From Neofusicoccum parvum (taxonomy: Eukaryota; Ascomycota; Dothideomycetes; Botryosphaeriales; Botryosphaeriaceae), in assembly GCA_020912385.1 (NCBI GenBank), contig CP087206.1, forward strand, positions 2,170,001-2,234,000: a stretch of 64,000 nucleotides of DNA, read 5' to 3'. Under the pieces are notes generated by a model, which was not told where the DNA came from, searched no databases, and was given only the letters and a program-made list of their open reading frames with translations. Of the stretch, positions 33,821-44,728 are shown in pieces; position 1 is the stretch's first letter, and every line of letters begins with the position of its first letter. The translations under genes and the position numbers were made by a program.

Positions 33821-35433
33821 TCAGAATTTGGAAGCACGCTTGAAAAGACTTTCCGACTTCCATATCCCAGATTTGCCCGGCGACAAGATCTCATTTGGGT
33901 CGAGGACGTTTTTGAGTGTGGCGGTGAACTGCCGTAGAGCACCATCGTTGAAATCAAGCTGGGCCGATACAGAATCCATGTGGTTGACGTATGCGCGGTA
34001 CTCAAGCAGCCTCATTTTTTTTTTTTTCGCTTCCTTGACCAAATTCTTGAACAATGAAGACGCGCGCTGTTGCTCTGAGTCCGCGTAGAAAATCAGCCCG
34101 ACAGCAAGAATATGCCGGCCCCAGAGGTGGAAGTCGGTGGCAAAGTTGAATCTAGCCTCATTGGTTAAGCGCTTCGCCACCGTGAACCATTGGTAAATTT
34201 CCTGGCCGGACGGTCTTGTGACTGGTGAGACCGAAGCATGCCCGGCTCCTTTCTCCCTAATGTCCATGACAGCCAAGCCTTCAATGGAAGGAACGCCACT
34301 CTAAGGAAGGACTTCGCCCACACCAATATCATTTGGCCGGAGGTACAGTTGACGACTTGATCTGTGCTTTCGTAGACGTCCTGGATCATGTGCGTTACCC
34401 ATGGCGAGTTTCCAATGATACGGCGGCGGAGAAGATCAGTCGTGATGTCGGCCAGGGCCACAACATCTGCTTCGTTTGGAACAGTCACGGTACATCTACT
34501 ATAAGCCTCTGGGGCAGGTGAGGTGTATACCCATCTTCGTCACAACGCCTGAATTATGGTAAGCGATCCAGAGGAAAGCTTTGATAATATGTGGTAGAGC
34601 TCGTACTAAGGTTTGATTGGAAAAAAAGACCGTCGACGCTGGGTCCAAAGTCTCAATCTACTGTAAGCAATGGTTTGATGTGTTGGAAGTATGCTTTGAA
34701 CGTACCCTTTGTGAAGCGCGAAGAGCTTATTACCCTCAATTGCTCCCATACCGGTCCTCAGCACCCTTCCAGATGGCAAGACAACCTCCAAGCCACATTG
34801 TGCTTGCGAGTGTTCCCCATCAGGAGTGTAGCCGAACCTCCGGTCTAGCGTATTTCCCAGGACGGAGCCCCAACCAAGAGCAGGGATGGATGGCCAGAGC
34901 TTTAGACCACGATTTTGTAGGTAGTTCTAGAGGTAAAAAAAAAAGATACGCCTGGCTCAACAATCGCGTACGCGAATTCTTCGCTGACCTCAATCACCTG
35001 GTTCATACGTTGAAGGTCCAAGATGACGCTGCCATTAACGACAGGGGCTGAACCTCCGTACCTTTTATTGTCCGAGGGAGTATTGATCATTGAGCTTTTT
35101 AATGAAGTGGACTCACCCGAGATTCTTTCCCCGAGATATTGTCCATAGTGGAATCCCAAACTCGTTGGCGAATTTCCAAACAGACTGGACCGCTCCTACC
35201 GAACCAGGCCTCACGGCTCCGCTGAGAGAGTGCTGCGGAGAGATTGAAAAAGGATCACCGTAGGCTCTGGACCCGTGCACTCCGTCGAGCGCGCCGTGTG
35301 AAGGGTCTCGTGAGACGTTTGATGGTCCAATGTCTTTGCTCCCCGCGTCGAAAAATCGGGCGAGCGTAGCAGCATCGACGCCCGGGGGGAGGTTTTGGCT
35401 CTGAGAAATTGGAAATATTCTTACACAAGACAC
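33821..35433 (-). pseudogene. VAO-type FAD-linked oxidase (vanillyl-alcohol-oxidase-like), decayed
   Basis: Several blocks match the vanillyl-alcohol oxidase/4-cresol dehydrogenase family. They are FGIPLWTISRGKNLGYGG, GSVILDLQRMNQVIEV, GSVLGNTLDRRFGYTPDGEH, GLEVVLPSGRVLRTGMGA, VVTKMGI, TVTVPNEADVVALADI, and the C-terminal LKNVLDPNEILSPGKSGIW. The blocks lie in different frames. A homopolymer (A run at 34935-34944 on the plus strand) shifts the frame and an adjacent TAG (34927-34929) stops it. A second shift occurs near 34515-34528. Another TAG (34301-34303) precedes SGVPSIEGLAVMDIREKG. The start codon is unclear. It is best read as an inactivated oxidase of the adjacent biosynthetic locus, unless several independent sequence errors are assumed. 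Confidence 0.82.
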
Positions 35434-35548
35434 CTTTGAAGAGAAATCAAAGCTCTATATAGATCATGAGTTCTGTAAGCCCCATAGAAAACTAAAAACT
35501 ATCTTGCATACCTAAAGGTCGGGGTGCATGTTTACCGTCGTACAGAAC

Positions 35549-35764
35549 TGTCGAACGGCGCGAGAAAGAATACACCGCTGGTTTTCTCATTGTTGCTACT
35601 GAGGCCTTCTATATACGTATAATGATCGGATTTACGGAAATACGCATAATCGGGGTAAATGAGGTGTGTAGGGGTAAGTGTATAGTGCGGCAAAAAGTAA
35701 AGAAAGAACGCGTGTATAAGCAAAAGCAAACAAAACACGTGATTACGGGCCAATGTGGTTGACA
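35549..35764 (-). mobile_element. Solo LTR related to the Copia element
   Basis: A 216-bp sequence on the minus strand begins TGTCAACCACATTGGCCCG and ends CTCGCGCCGTTCGACA, matching both ends of the Copia LTR at 14168-14377, while its interior has diverged. Perfect 5-bp target duplications agaac flank it (35544-35548 and 35765-35769). No internal coding region is left, so it is a solo LTR formed by LTR-LTR recombination. Confidence 0.9.
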
Positions 35765-35769
35765 AGAAC

Positions 35770-37091
35770 TAGCTACCAAACCAAGATCCCACTTACGATA
35801 GCGCCCAGATGGCCATAGACTACCCATAAAAATCATTTCCCTGCTCGCTATGTAGACCAATATATGTTATTGTCATTGGCTCCGATTAATACCACATATA
35901 AGGAAGTTGGACAAAATTCCGGTGGAAGCGTCCAGTGCAAAATCACTGTGCGCCGTCGTTCCATAGTGCCAACAACGCGCGGTAATATACGTGGTTCCAC
36001 CTACAAATGCATACGCTCATCGGTGTCAGTAAAATCTGACGCAGTGTCTTCAACGGATCGGAGCTGCTGCTGCCGAGTCCGTAGATGCCGCTAGTCGCTT
36101 CTTTGATTGGATGATCGCTACAATAGTCGTAAATGGCAATAATTATACGATATTCTGTCTGTTCTAACGGGAAGAAAATAATACCATCCCCGGTCGGGAT
36201 CACTCGGCTGCCGGCTACCGGCTACCTGGCTGATAAAGTGCGCTTCTGCCGGCTTGGCACTGTCCCACGACGCACCTACTCTCAGATCAGATACTTGATC
36301 GCTTCCCAATGCCAAAGAATCATGAGTGACCAATTTACTATATGGACGCAGTAATAAATTCCAAAATAATATTGGCTCTTCCCCAAGCGGTCCAATAAGA
36401 CTGCTTTCCAGAAGGTAAACACCCAAGGGTTCGGATCGAAGTTTATTGATTAGTCAACTTGCACGGCCGTACAACTACCTGCCGAGACGCTAAACAGCTG
36501 TCTGAGAGGCTGAATAGCGCTTGGCAAGCAAGCTCTGAGATCACAAGCGGAGTTTATTCATTTCTCTTATAGCGAGACGTAAGAATTAAGCCTCTCAACG
36601 AGCTAAGCAATGCGCCCATTCGGAAATCTAGACGACCTTGCAAGATGAATACAGTAATCATCTTAGATGCAGTTGGGGTATCACTACAGTAAAGCCGTAT
36701 TTAAGAATGCCATCTCTGCAACTTCTCTTGATCTTATAGCTTCCTGGTTTTGTCTTTTGCACTTTCACTTACAGTTGGGGGATTTGCGGCTGGAGCGTGA
36801 CATCCCCTGACATTAGGGCTGCTTGCTGTGCTAGGTAGTGGCATTTAATTTCTTGGGACTAGAACTAGCAGGGATTGGGATGTCTGTCATGAGGCTCAGA
36901 TTGACCGCCACCTCACGTCATATCCGGAACGTCCGTGTTTGATGGGATGAGATCCATCCGATGATACCCGGTCTGGAAGTAGGGAATCGTTTGCGTGCAA
37001 ATTTTCCAAATCTTATAAATAGGCGTGGTATCCATCCACAATCGAGTAGTGGTTTATCTCATGACCAACGCCCATCGTACCAAACCGAATA
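35770..37091. other. 1.3-kb intergenic region upstream of the CrtC-like gene
   Basis: No recognisable gene. Beyond the solo LTR the region is AT-rich in parts (36100-36360) and holds no clear repeat by eye. The promoter of the CrtC-like gene lies at its right end. Confidence 0.4.
37014..37020 (+). promoter_or_regulatory. TATA box of the CrtC-like gene
   Basis: TATAAAT lies 78 bp upstream of the start codon at 37092. It is a motif match only. Confidence 0.5.
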
Positions 37092-38312
37092 ATGTCACCA
37101 TTTTATCTACTCACGCTCTTGCTGCTTCCTCTTTCTGGCCTTTCAACCCCTCTCAAAAATGCTACGACAGTAACTCATATTCCCCCAGATGTCACCAATG
37201 GGACCGCCGACGTTGAATTCACCAGCTCCATGTTCAACTTCGACAGTCCTCGAGTGGGCAATTTCAACGAATCATCCTGGGACTGGTGGTACTTTGATGC
37301 CCTCGACCTCAATTCGAATGCCAGCGTGGTCGTCGTTCTGTTTGCAGCTAAATCAGCCGCATTTCCGTGGAAAACTCCGACGAACTTGACTAGCGTGTCT
37401 TTTGAAGTCACTGCGGCAAATGGGACTGCACTTTTTGCAACCCAGATGGATGCAAACGGAGCCACGGTTACTACAGAAAGAGGTAAGGATGGTGTGTCCG
37501 GCGACTGGGAAGGCACCGGGATCAGCTTCAGGAGCGAGGATGGTATGAACCGATATATCGTATCTGTCGATTCGCCTGAACTTGGAATCACTGGAGAAAT
37601 GATATTGAACACCGTAAGTTCTTACCCTTGTGTTTTGAAGATATTGTGCTGATGACCGTGACAGGTGGCACCATCTCATTATCCCTGCACCTCCAATATC
37701 GCCAATGCAGACACGGAAATCATCCCAACTATCGGCTGGGCCAACGCCATTCCAGACAGCAATGCATCCGCACATTTCACTATCCGTGACGAGGCCACAA
37801 ACTCCACCCAAGTCATCGAGTTCTCCGAAGGGATCGGCTACCACGATAAAAACTGGGGAAGTACGCCTTTCAGTGAGGCCACGAGTGGTTGGGAGTGGGG
37901 CCATGGGCGCGTCGGCCCGTACAGTGTCGTTTGGTTTGATGCTGTCGATTGGGACAATACCGAATATGTGAGCGGTTACGTTGCCAAAGACGGCGAAATT
38001 CTATCAGCCGGGTGCCATGCGAGCAGTCTCAAGGCCAGGCCGGAGGTTTCCAACGGAGCGGAGGGAGACTTTCCGCCGTTGGCAAATTCAACGATACCGA
38101 CCGGGTTCATTTTGGAATTCGAGATGGAGGATGGAAATGTGCTTGCGGTCAAGACATCGAATGACGTACCCTTGGCCGGCACGGGTTCGTACAGGAGATG
38201 GCTAGGAAGCCTGACTGGGGGTCTGGGAGGTGATTCCGAGACCTTTGAAGGGCATGGCTTGTGGGAGATGTTCAATATCCCATTGCTGTTGGAGGGATCA
38301 AGCGGGAACTGA
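37092..38312 (+). CDS. CrtC/hydroxyneurosporene-synthase-like protein (putative Diels-Alderase family)
   Basis: Two exons (37092-37613 and 37665-38312) give 389 residues. A clear signal peptide, MSPFYLLTLLLLPLSGLS, is followed by a double lipocalin-like fold with the family marks ESSWDWWYFDAL (about residues 55-66), GYHDKNWGSTPF, and GWEWGHGRVGPYSVVWFDAV. Many N-x-S/T sites suit passage through the secretory pathway. In fungal clusters this family includes the intramolecular Diels-Alderases Fsa2, CghA and MycB, which act on polyene chains from reducing PKSs, often with secretion signals. The nearby HR-PKS makes a pericyclase role attractive, but the family also contains hydratase-like and uncharacterised members. 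Assignment to the pathway is inference. Confidence 0.8.
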
Positions 38313-38860
38313 GCGTTCTTGCAGCCAACCGCGAGCCAGCATGCCTGTCAAACTATGGCACTTGTACGTATAGAGAGATAAGAGGATATTAGTGCGGCCC
38401 GATAACCGTCGTTCTCACTCGTAAAAATGCACCGCTTTCTAAAGCTGAAGAACAACCTTGTGCAACCAGTGAAGCTGGAACCAGGTTTTTTTTTTTTAGT
38501 TATACATATTTTAGGGGCTTCGGTCAAGATATGGACAGCCCTCTAATTTTATATTTGCTTCCTTTCTAGAGGGCCAGCAAAAGGATTCCTATTGTCGACG
38601 ACGGAAGGAGTCAGACCGAAAATGCTTCCGCGCGCCGCGTGTATTTCCGAATCGGGGAATCCATCCGCCATAATCATGTTACTCACAAAATTGCTATCGT
38701 CGAGCTCGATTTGACCGTGTCTTGTGACTGAAGTAAGGGGAATGAAATACTCTTGCATGCCATCCGCGTCTCTCGTGAGAGAAATTGACTACCCATCCTC
38801 TGGAACTCTCCACGCCGCACACCAGCGCAATCAAACTCCCCCCCTTTGTCAATCTCGACA

Positions 38861-40201
38861 ATGCTGTCAAGCAGTAAGAAGAGTGTGGCCATACGGTATG
38901 TCGACATGGTTAGACTCTTCGTCACTCGAGATGCTCATAACTATCCCAGTCTCGAAGATCCGAACGTCGTTTTTCGAGGAAATCATCGCGATGGGGAACC
39001 TTACAACTTTGGTGGATCAGTCCAACTCACAGCGGATACACCAACTACAGTAATAGATGTGAGAATCAAGTTACAAGCCTTCCGTAAAGTCTCGTATGCT
39101 GCTTTCCTCTGATTAGAGTCCGTCAAGTCACTGACTTTCGATCCAGCTGGCCCACGAATACTCTTCAGGCATCATGGGTACGCCAAAAAGACCTTGTCTT
39201 CTGCAAGAAACTCCAACTCCTTCCGCCTGGAAGCGAAGGTGGAGTTGATTGCAACTATGGTCATGGATGCTACTCCTGGCCGTTTAACTTTGCTCTCGAC
39301 GCGACCATGCCTGAGACAGTAGACAGTCTCCCATTCTCGTACATACACTATTACCTGATCGCAGAGGTTCGCACCGGCCGCTGGAGAAAGCTTCTTCGCA
39401 CTGTGCAAGGTGTTCGTGTCACTAAGGCCCCGAGCTCGTGGGCCGAAGATACATGTTTTCCGGAGCAGGTGAGTGGCCACATTAACCTCGAAACCTTCTG
39501 GCTGACTCGTAATTTGTATTCGAAGAGCGCAGACATCTGGCCAAACAAGATCAGTTACCGGATTTCCCTACCTCGCGTACACCACACCCTCGCAAGGCAG
39601 ATGGCGGTTGATTTCCTGTTGATTCCGCTGAAGGGTGGCTTGTCAATCGGCCACATTGAGCTCGACCTCATCGAAACAACATTTCTCGTCGCAACCAAAG
39701 AGGGGCGGCTATGGAGAGCGGACAAGTCGACCAAGGTCATTGCGTCGACTGTGGCATCGATACCTTCACAGTGTAAGGGAGAAGCGGAATCCCTGCAGGA
39801 ATTGGAGATACCAGAAGAATCACAGAAGTTCTCGATCAACCTTGACTTGCCTCTGGGGCTGAACTTGCGATTCAGGAGTGTAGAGGATGAGAAGATCAAA
39901 GTCCGTTACGTTCTCAAGGTTTCTGTGGACCTGGTGAATCCAGATGGCCATGTCAGCAAGGTGGGCTCCCCATTTCCCTGCAGGCAACGAGAATACTGAC
40001 AGATGTTAGCTCATAGTCGAGTTCCACCCAAGGTTTTGTGCTTCTATTCCAGGGGAGGGTGCAGAAACGGTGCTGGAGGAATCAAGGACACCCCCACTTT
40101 ACGGAGACCATATTTTGGACAAGCTGTGTGATGGAGATACAGGCAGTGGATTACCGGGATATGAGAATATACAGCCATGGACTCACCCTCCTTACGAGTG
40201 A
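38861..40201 (+). CDS. Arrestin-like (alpha-arrestin) domain protein
   Basis: Three exons (38861-39093, 39147-39960, 40010-40201) give 412 residues from MLSSSKKSVAIRYVDM. The N-terminal arrestin fold shows DPNVVFRGNHRDGEPYNFGG, RIKLQAFRKVSW (restored across the first intron), WPFNFALDATMPETVD and SYIHYYLIAEV. A second beta-sandwich follows, with VDFLLIPLKGGLSIGHIELD and VEFHPRF. Alpha-arrestins are cytosolic adaptors that recruit HECT ubiquitin ligases to plasma-membrane transporters. Candidate adaptor motifs near the C-terminus (TPPLYG and HPPYE) have a PPxY look. It is probably a housekeeping or signalling gene lying within the cluster rather than a biosynthetic enzyme. Confidence 0.75.
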
Positions 40202-40395
40202 AAGACTATAAATTATTTCCACTCCAATACTCCATGTTCTTTCTTCTGCTTTGAGAATATGTCGTTCGCCTGTAAGATATATTGCTGCACACATTTGCGT
40301 TTTCATCAAGCAACCTTTCCGGGAGAGGGTACCGAGAAGAAATAAGATAAGCACGTAGTACTCCCTCATGATGCACGAACAATTAAGTTAATTTT

Positions 40396-42399
40396 TTATG
40401 AAGACACATCATCTCCCAAGCTTGCATCAAATCCATCGAAATCAAACTCAGGTGCAAAGGGAGCAAAAATGTCGAGATCAGGCATAGTCTCGAATATTGA
40501 AGGGTCAAGAAGGCGATCATCGACACTGTGCGCCCTCGAGGTCCTCCAAGTATCCAACCCAGATCTTGATCCACCCTCATCCACCACAGCTGGTGGATTT
40601 TGAGGTTCTGGATGGCGCCCGTGTGAAGACGGTCCGGAAACCGTATGTTCCTGCTCTGGTCCAGGTTCTTGTATCGCCGGTGCAGAGTCATGATGCCGAT
40701 CCACCTCCCGGACAGTGTCCTCGACCAAATCGGCTATGATGGTTGCCGAGGCAAATATGTTGCCTAGCTTGCGCAAGATGTCGCAACTGACCATCAGTTG
40801 CTTCCGCGCCCTCATGCGAAATATCCTTGCCTTGCTCAGCCGGAGGTCTCTGTAGAAGACGCGCAACGAGATCGAGACAGCGTAAGGCACGATGGGGATG
40901 AGAGACATATGCTCATGGAGATCCTCACATACAATCGTAGCAACTCGGCCGGCGGAAAGTGTCTGTCGGACATATGCTGCGGAAGAGCGAGGCGACTCCT
41001 GTGAGTACTGTGATCTGCAAGACAGGATTGCCACAGCGTGGTACAAGGTTTCGATGCACGCTACAAATGGTTAGTGTTTGAAGATCATATGCAAAGATCC
41101 AGTGCCGTGACATACCTACGGACCGGGCGCTTACGGAATGCGCTGCGCAGCTATAGACAAGGTCTTCGAAGCTGGGGAAAATGTCATCATTGGAAGGTTC
41201 GGTCTTGGTCTCGCCGTTTTCGGGACGATACAGGTTGATGGCTTTATCCAGGAGCATGACTATGCGGAGAAACAGTCTTAAGCATGGATATTGCTCGTTG
41301 ATGCAGGAATCCAGGTTGTGACTGACATCTTGCTCATGAATGAGAGTGGGCCGGCCGTGGAATGCAGAGTTGAGCCTGTCCAGGGCCCAGACACAGCAGA
41401 AAAGTCGAGTCATATAGGCACTGCCCTCATGCTCTGCATTGTTGTGAAGGTGCAAGCCAAGTGTTTGAACGTAGGTGACTGCTCGCGCGGTCAGATCGGC
41501 TGAGAAGTGACGATCGTCGGAGAGTTGATTGAAGAGTGAAAGTAGTGACAGTACTTGAACTAGTACTAGCTTGTCCTTTATGACGCCAAGATTGATAGTT
41601 GCCAGGATGGCCATAGATATCTGCTGTGCAAATTCGTTGGGTCGTAGTCCTTTTTCAGGGCTCGTTGAAAGCTTCAGATATTGGTTTTCTCCCCAAGTAG
41701 CGCTCGCAGCAAGACAAATTGCTTGAGCCAGCAGAGTTTTGGCTGGTGAATGAGCCGGCAGCATCTCGAAGCTCTTTATATCCAGTACCGGAAATATGGG
41801 ATGGATATCTCTCATGTAGATTGCGCGCAAGCCGTCAAAATCTGAGCGACTTGGCAGGAGGGACAAGCAATGTTGCTCAAGATAGGGCAGGAAGAGCTTG
41901 GAGATCAGGGGGTCCTGGCTGTAAATACAGGGAGGCTGTGATGGCCTTGTGGGATAAGAGTCTGGTCGGCGGGATAGCCAAACACCCAGTCTGTCCTGGT
42001 CGATTGTACTGTGGCTTGTGGACGGAGATGCCCCGGCTAAAAACGTTGACTCGGGATTCATGTTACCCACATAGAATCGTTCTGCGCTATCACCAACATG
42101 ATTTTGAGCAGATAGGGGTCCTCCTGTCGTAATGTGGGTGATGTGGTCATCTCGAGTAGGACTCGGGCTCGGAATTCCGGGCTCCTCTCCACTTGGTCCC
42201 GTTACCATGCTGCTTGGAGAAGGCAGGGCAGCACCAGAGCTTAGCAAATGGTCGCAGCGTTTCTTGAAAGCCGTCAGCAGCAAGAAATGGACCACAAAGA
42301 GCGACTAGCCTTGCGCTTTCGGCATGGTTCGCAGGCGCGTGCACACTGCTTGCGCTTCTGCGGCAGTCCGCCGGTTGTAGTCTCGATGAAGTGGAGCAT
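40396..42399 (-). CDS. Zn2Cys6 transcription factor, probable cluster regulator
   Basis: Three exons (42399-42310, 42262-41116, 41060-40396) sum to 633 residues from MLHFIETTTGG. The zinc cluster begins CARACEPCRKRK in exon 1 and continues KRC in exon 2. The six-residue Cys spacing is restored only if the 47-nt intron 42263-42309 is removed, and this intron has a GC donor (GCTAGT), a CTGAC branch and AG acceptor. The middle domain has the fungal-specific signature TRLFCCVWALDRLNSAFHGR. The C-terminus is acidic (FDFDGFDASLGDD), as in activation domains. It lies between the CrtC-like/arrestin genes and the P450, so local control of the biosynthetic genes is likely. Confidence 0.88.
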
Positions 42400-42669
42400 G
42401 GCGTGAGACTGATAAGGGAACAAGGAGTCAAGGTAACCCAAATCAAAGGCGGAGATGTGGATGGTGAAGATGCGGAGATGCGGAGTGTGGGGAGCGGGAA
42501 CCTGTCGGAGTCGGAGCGGGGTTCCCAAATGAGGAAGTCCGACCGCCAGCAGGACGTCAGACTCCTCTGCACTCCACCATCTCTATGTGCTTGGCAAAGA
42601 GCTCAAATCAAACAATCTGCATCCAATTTGTTACTATTCCATCCCATGCAAGTTCATGTGCTTCCTCCC

Positions 42670-44127
42670 TTACGCACGCCTCCGACACTTCATCACAAGC
42701 TCATCCGGGTTGGAATTGAAGCGCTCCATGGTGCGCAACTCAAAGCCCGGAGACTCAAACTCGAAATCGAACCTTCTGACCAGCGTGGCGATAACGAGAG
42801 TCTGCTCAAAGTACGCAATATTACGACCGATGCATGCCCGAGGCCCAGTGCTGAAAGGGAAATGCGCCGTGCTCAGTTTCTCCTTGTCGCCGCTAATCCA
42901 TCGCTGCGGCTCATACTCTCCTGCACGCTCGAAGACGTCTCCATTTCGCAGCAGCGTGTAAGTGGGGACAGACACAGTGACTCCCTCAGCGATGAAGTGC
43001 CCCGCAATCTCGCGGCCACCCTTGGGCACCACTCTCGGCAGACCCATCGAGCTCGCTGGCCGAAGTCGCAGCGCTTCTTCGATGCACGCTCGCAGGTAAG
43101 GAAGCCGGGACACTATGTCATACGCAGGTACTTCGTTAATTAGGAATGCGGCGTCAAGTTCCTCGCGCAATTTGGCTAACTCTTTAGGATGCTTGTACAG
43201 CAGGTAAATGGTGTTGGTGAGTGCTGCCGTTGTCGTGTCTGTGCCGGCGTTCATCATGACGGAGCACTCGACTAGGATTGCACCCAGAGGCAGGTTGGTT
43301 GGCTCGCCCTTGCTGTCTTCCAAAAGCTTCGAGAAGATGTCTCCCGCTTTCCCATCCTCTTGCAACCGCTGTTTGGTGTGATGGTAGATCATGTTGTCCC
43401 AGTCGGCTCCAGAACAGAAGTACTGGTGCCGCGCGAAGAGCTTCTTGGTGAGTCTCAAGAGATCAGCCTCAAATCCTAGGACTGTGCTGATGATGGTTGC
43501 TTCATGGAGGGCCTTGATGAAGTGGATTTTGTAAAGCCGGCCATCCTTCGTTTCGGCATTGACAGTATCGTTGCCCCGCTCAAGACAGTCCTGAGGCTTC
43601 CCCCATAGTAGCCTAGAGAAGACATCTATGGTGAAGTAGTTCAGGTAGCGCCGCATGTTGATGGGTTGTCCTGCCGTTGCGTGGTTGTTTACCTGATCCG
43701 CCAGCCTCGACGCAGTATCGGCAATTATCGGCTCCAGATCCGCTATCGTCTTTTGCGCAAAGGCGTGGGCTAGCATCTTCCTCTTCGCCTGGTGCTCAGC
43801 CTTGTTCCTGGCATCTGGCATGGAGCGGAACTCGCCCGCCCCTCCGTCGTAAAATGCATCCTTGAGAAAGTTGGCGCCGTGACCGTAGATTTGAGGGACG
43901 GCAACCGGATCGGAAATGGAAATATGTTTTGGCGCAACGCGAACATGAGTGCCCAGTTTTTTGTGTGCTTCGTCGACTGCCTGAAAGTGACGGAAGCGTA
44001 GATTGTGCGAGATGCGCCACAGCGACGAGAGCCCAGCATAAGACGGTGCGGGGAACTTCCGAAGGCCTCTATGGTCCATAAGGTAGCTTACGAAAGGGTG
44101 GAGCACCAGGGCGTACGCTGCTGCCAC
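42670..44127 (-). CDS. Cytochrome P450 monooxygenase
   Basis: A continuous 485-codon frame from 44127 holds a complete P450 catalytic domain. It has a hydrophobic N-terminus (TVLLVAAAYALVLHPFVSYL) as ER anchor, the I-helix NAGTDTTTAA, the K-helix EEALRLRP (ExxR), PQRWISGDKE, and the heme loop FPFSTGPRACIGRN with its Cys ligand. The frame as given begins with GTG, and no in-frame ATG precedes it before a stop. A likely solution is a tiny first exon (ATG near 44200) joined by a short intron ending at about 44144, giving a start such as MIAEKITVLL; this is a guess. It lies between the regulator and the A-T-R reductase and is presumably a pathway oxidase. Confidence 0.87.
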   Translation of the reverse strand: MAAAYALVLHPFVSYLMDHRGLRKFPAPSYAGLSSLWRISHNLRFRHFQAVDEAHKKLGTHVRVAPKHISISDPVAVPQIYGHGANFLKDAFYDGGAGEFRSMPDARNKAEHQAKRKMLAHAFAQKTIADLEPIIADTASRLADQVNNHATAGQPINMRRYLNYFTIDVFSRLLWGKPQDCLERGNDTVNAETKDGRLYKIHFIKALHEATIISTVLGFEADLLRLTKKLFARHQYFCSGADWDNMIYHHTKQRLQEDGKAGDIFSKLLEDSKGEPTNLPLGAILVECSVMMNAGTDTTTAALTNTIYLLYKHPKELAKLREELDAAFLINEVPAYDIVSRLPYLRACIEEALRLRPASSMGLPRVVPKGGREIAGHFIAEGVTVSVPTYTLLRNGDVFERAGEYEPQRWISGDKEKLSTAHFPFSTGPRACIGRNIAYFEQTLVIATLVRRFDFEFESPGFELRTMERFNSNPDELVMKCRRRA

Positions 44128-44728
44128 AAGGAGAACTGTAATCTCTGTCAGAACTCATTGTATATCGCGGAATGGAAATTGGGGTGTTTTGACTTTCTGC
44201 AATCATTTTGGCCCTTGTTGAACTGAACTGTGCTATGAATCTGTTGCATTCGCCTCGATATCATCGCCGTCTGCTGCTCCTTAAATCAATCATTTTTGGG
44301 CGGGGAACCTTGATGAGCTCGCGTTGCATAGCGGAGCACACAAGAGCGGAGTTGCAGTTTTAGGAAGTCCGCTTCTCCGACACACGGGCGGAGTCCATGC
44401 CGCAGATCTCAACGTCACACACCACAATTCACTTTACGCATACGCGTGTAGATGGGATAATACTTGGACTCCGATAGCTAATATTTATTTTGTCCAGGAT
44501 TGATCTTCTACCTTCGAGTTTTGTTATGAGTTAACAGTCATGTTTAGCCAATCAGAACTCCCGCACGCCGCACTTGCCCGGCGGTTTTGACGCGTTCCCG
44601 TTCTGATTCTCACAATCAAAATAATGGATTCTATCAGTACTGTTTTTTTTATAATCGGATGCTGTATGATGAAGAGAAATTCAAAGCCATATGATAATAT
44701 CGTCATGTAGCCTACCAGCATGAGTCCC
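44128..44728. other. Intergenic region between P450 and A-T-R reductase
   Basis: It should contain the P450 promoter and possibly its short first exon. It also carries one copy of a 37-bp motif (44550-44586) that recurs at 59900-59936. Confidence 0.4.

Noticed and set aside
35434..35548. Upstream exon of the VAO-type oxidase
   Set aside because: A donor/acceptor pair can be drawn near 35395-35435, but no in-frame ATG precedes it. With a decayed gene I do not extend the model.
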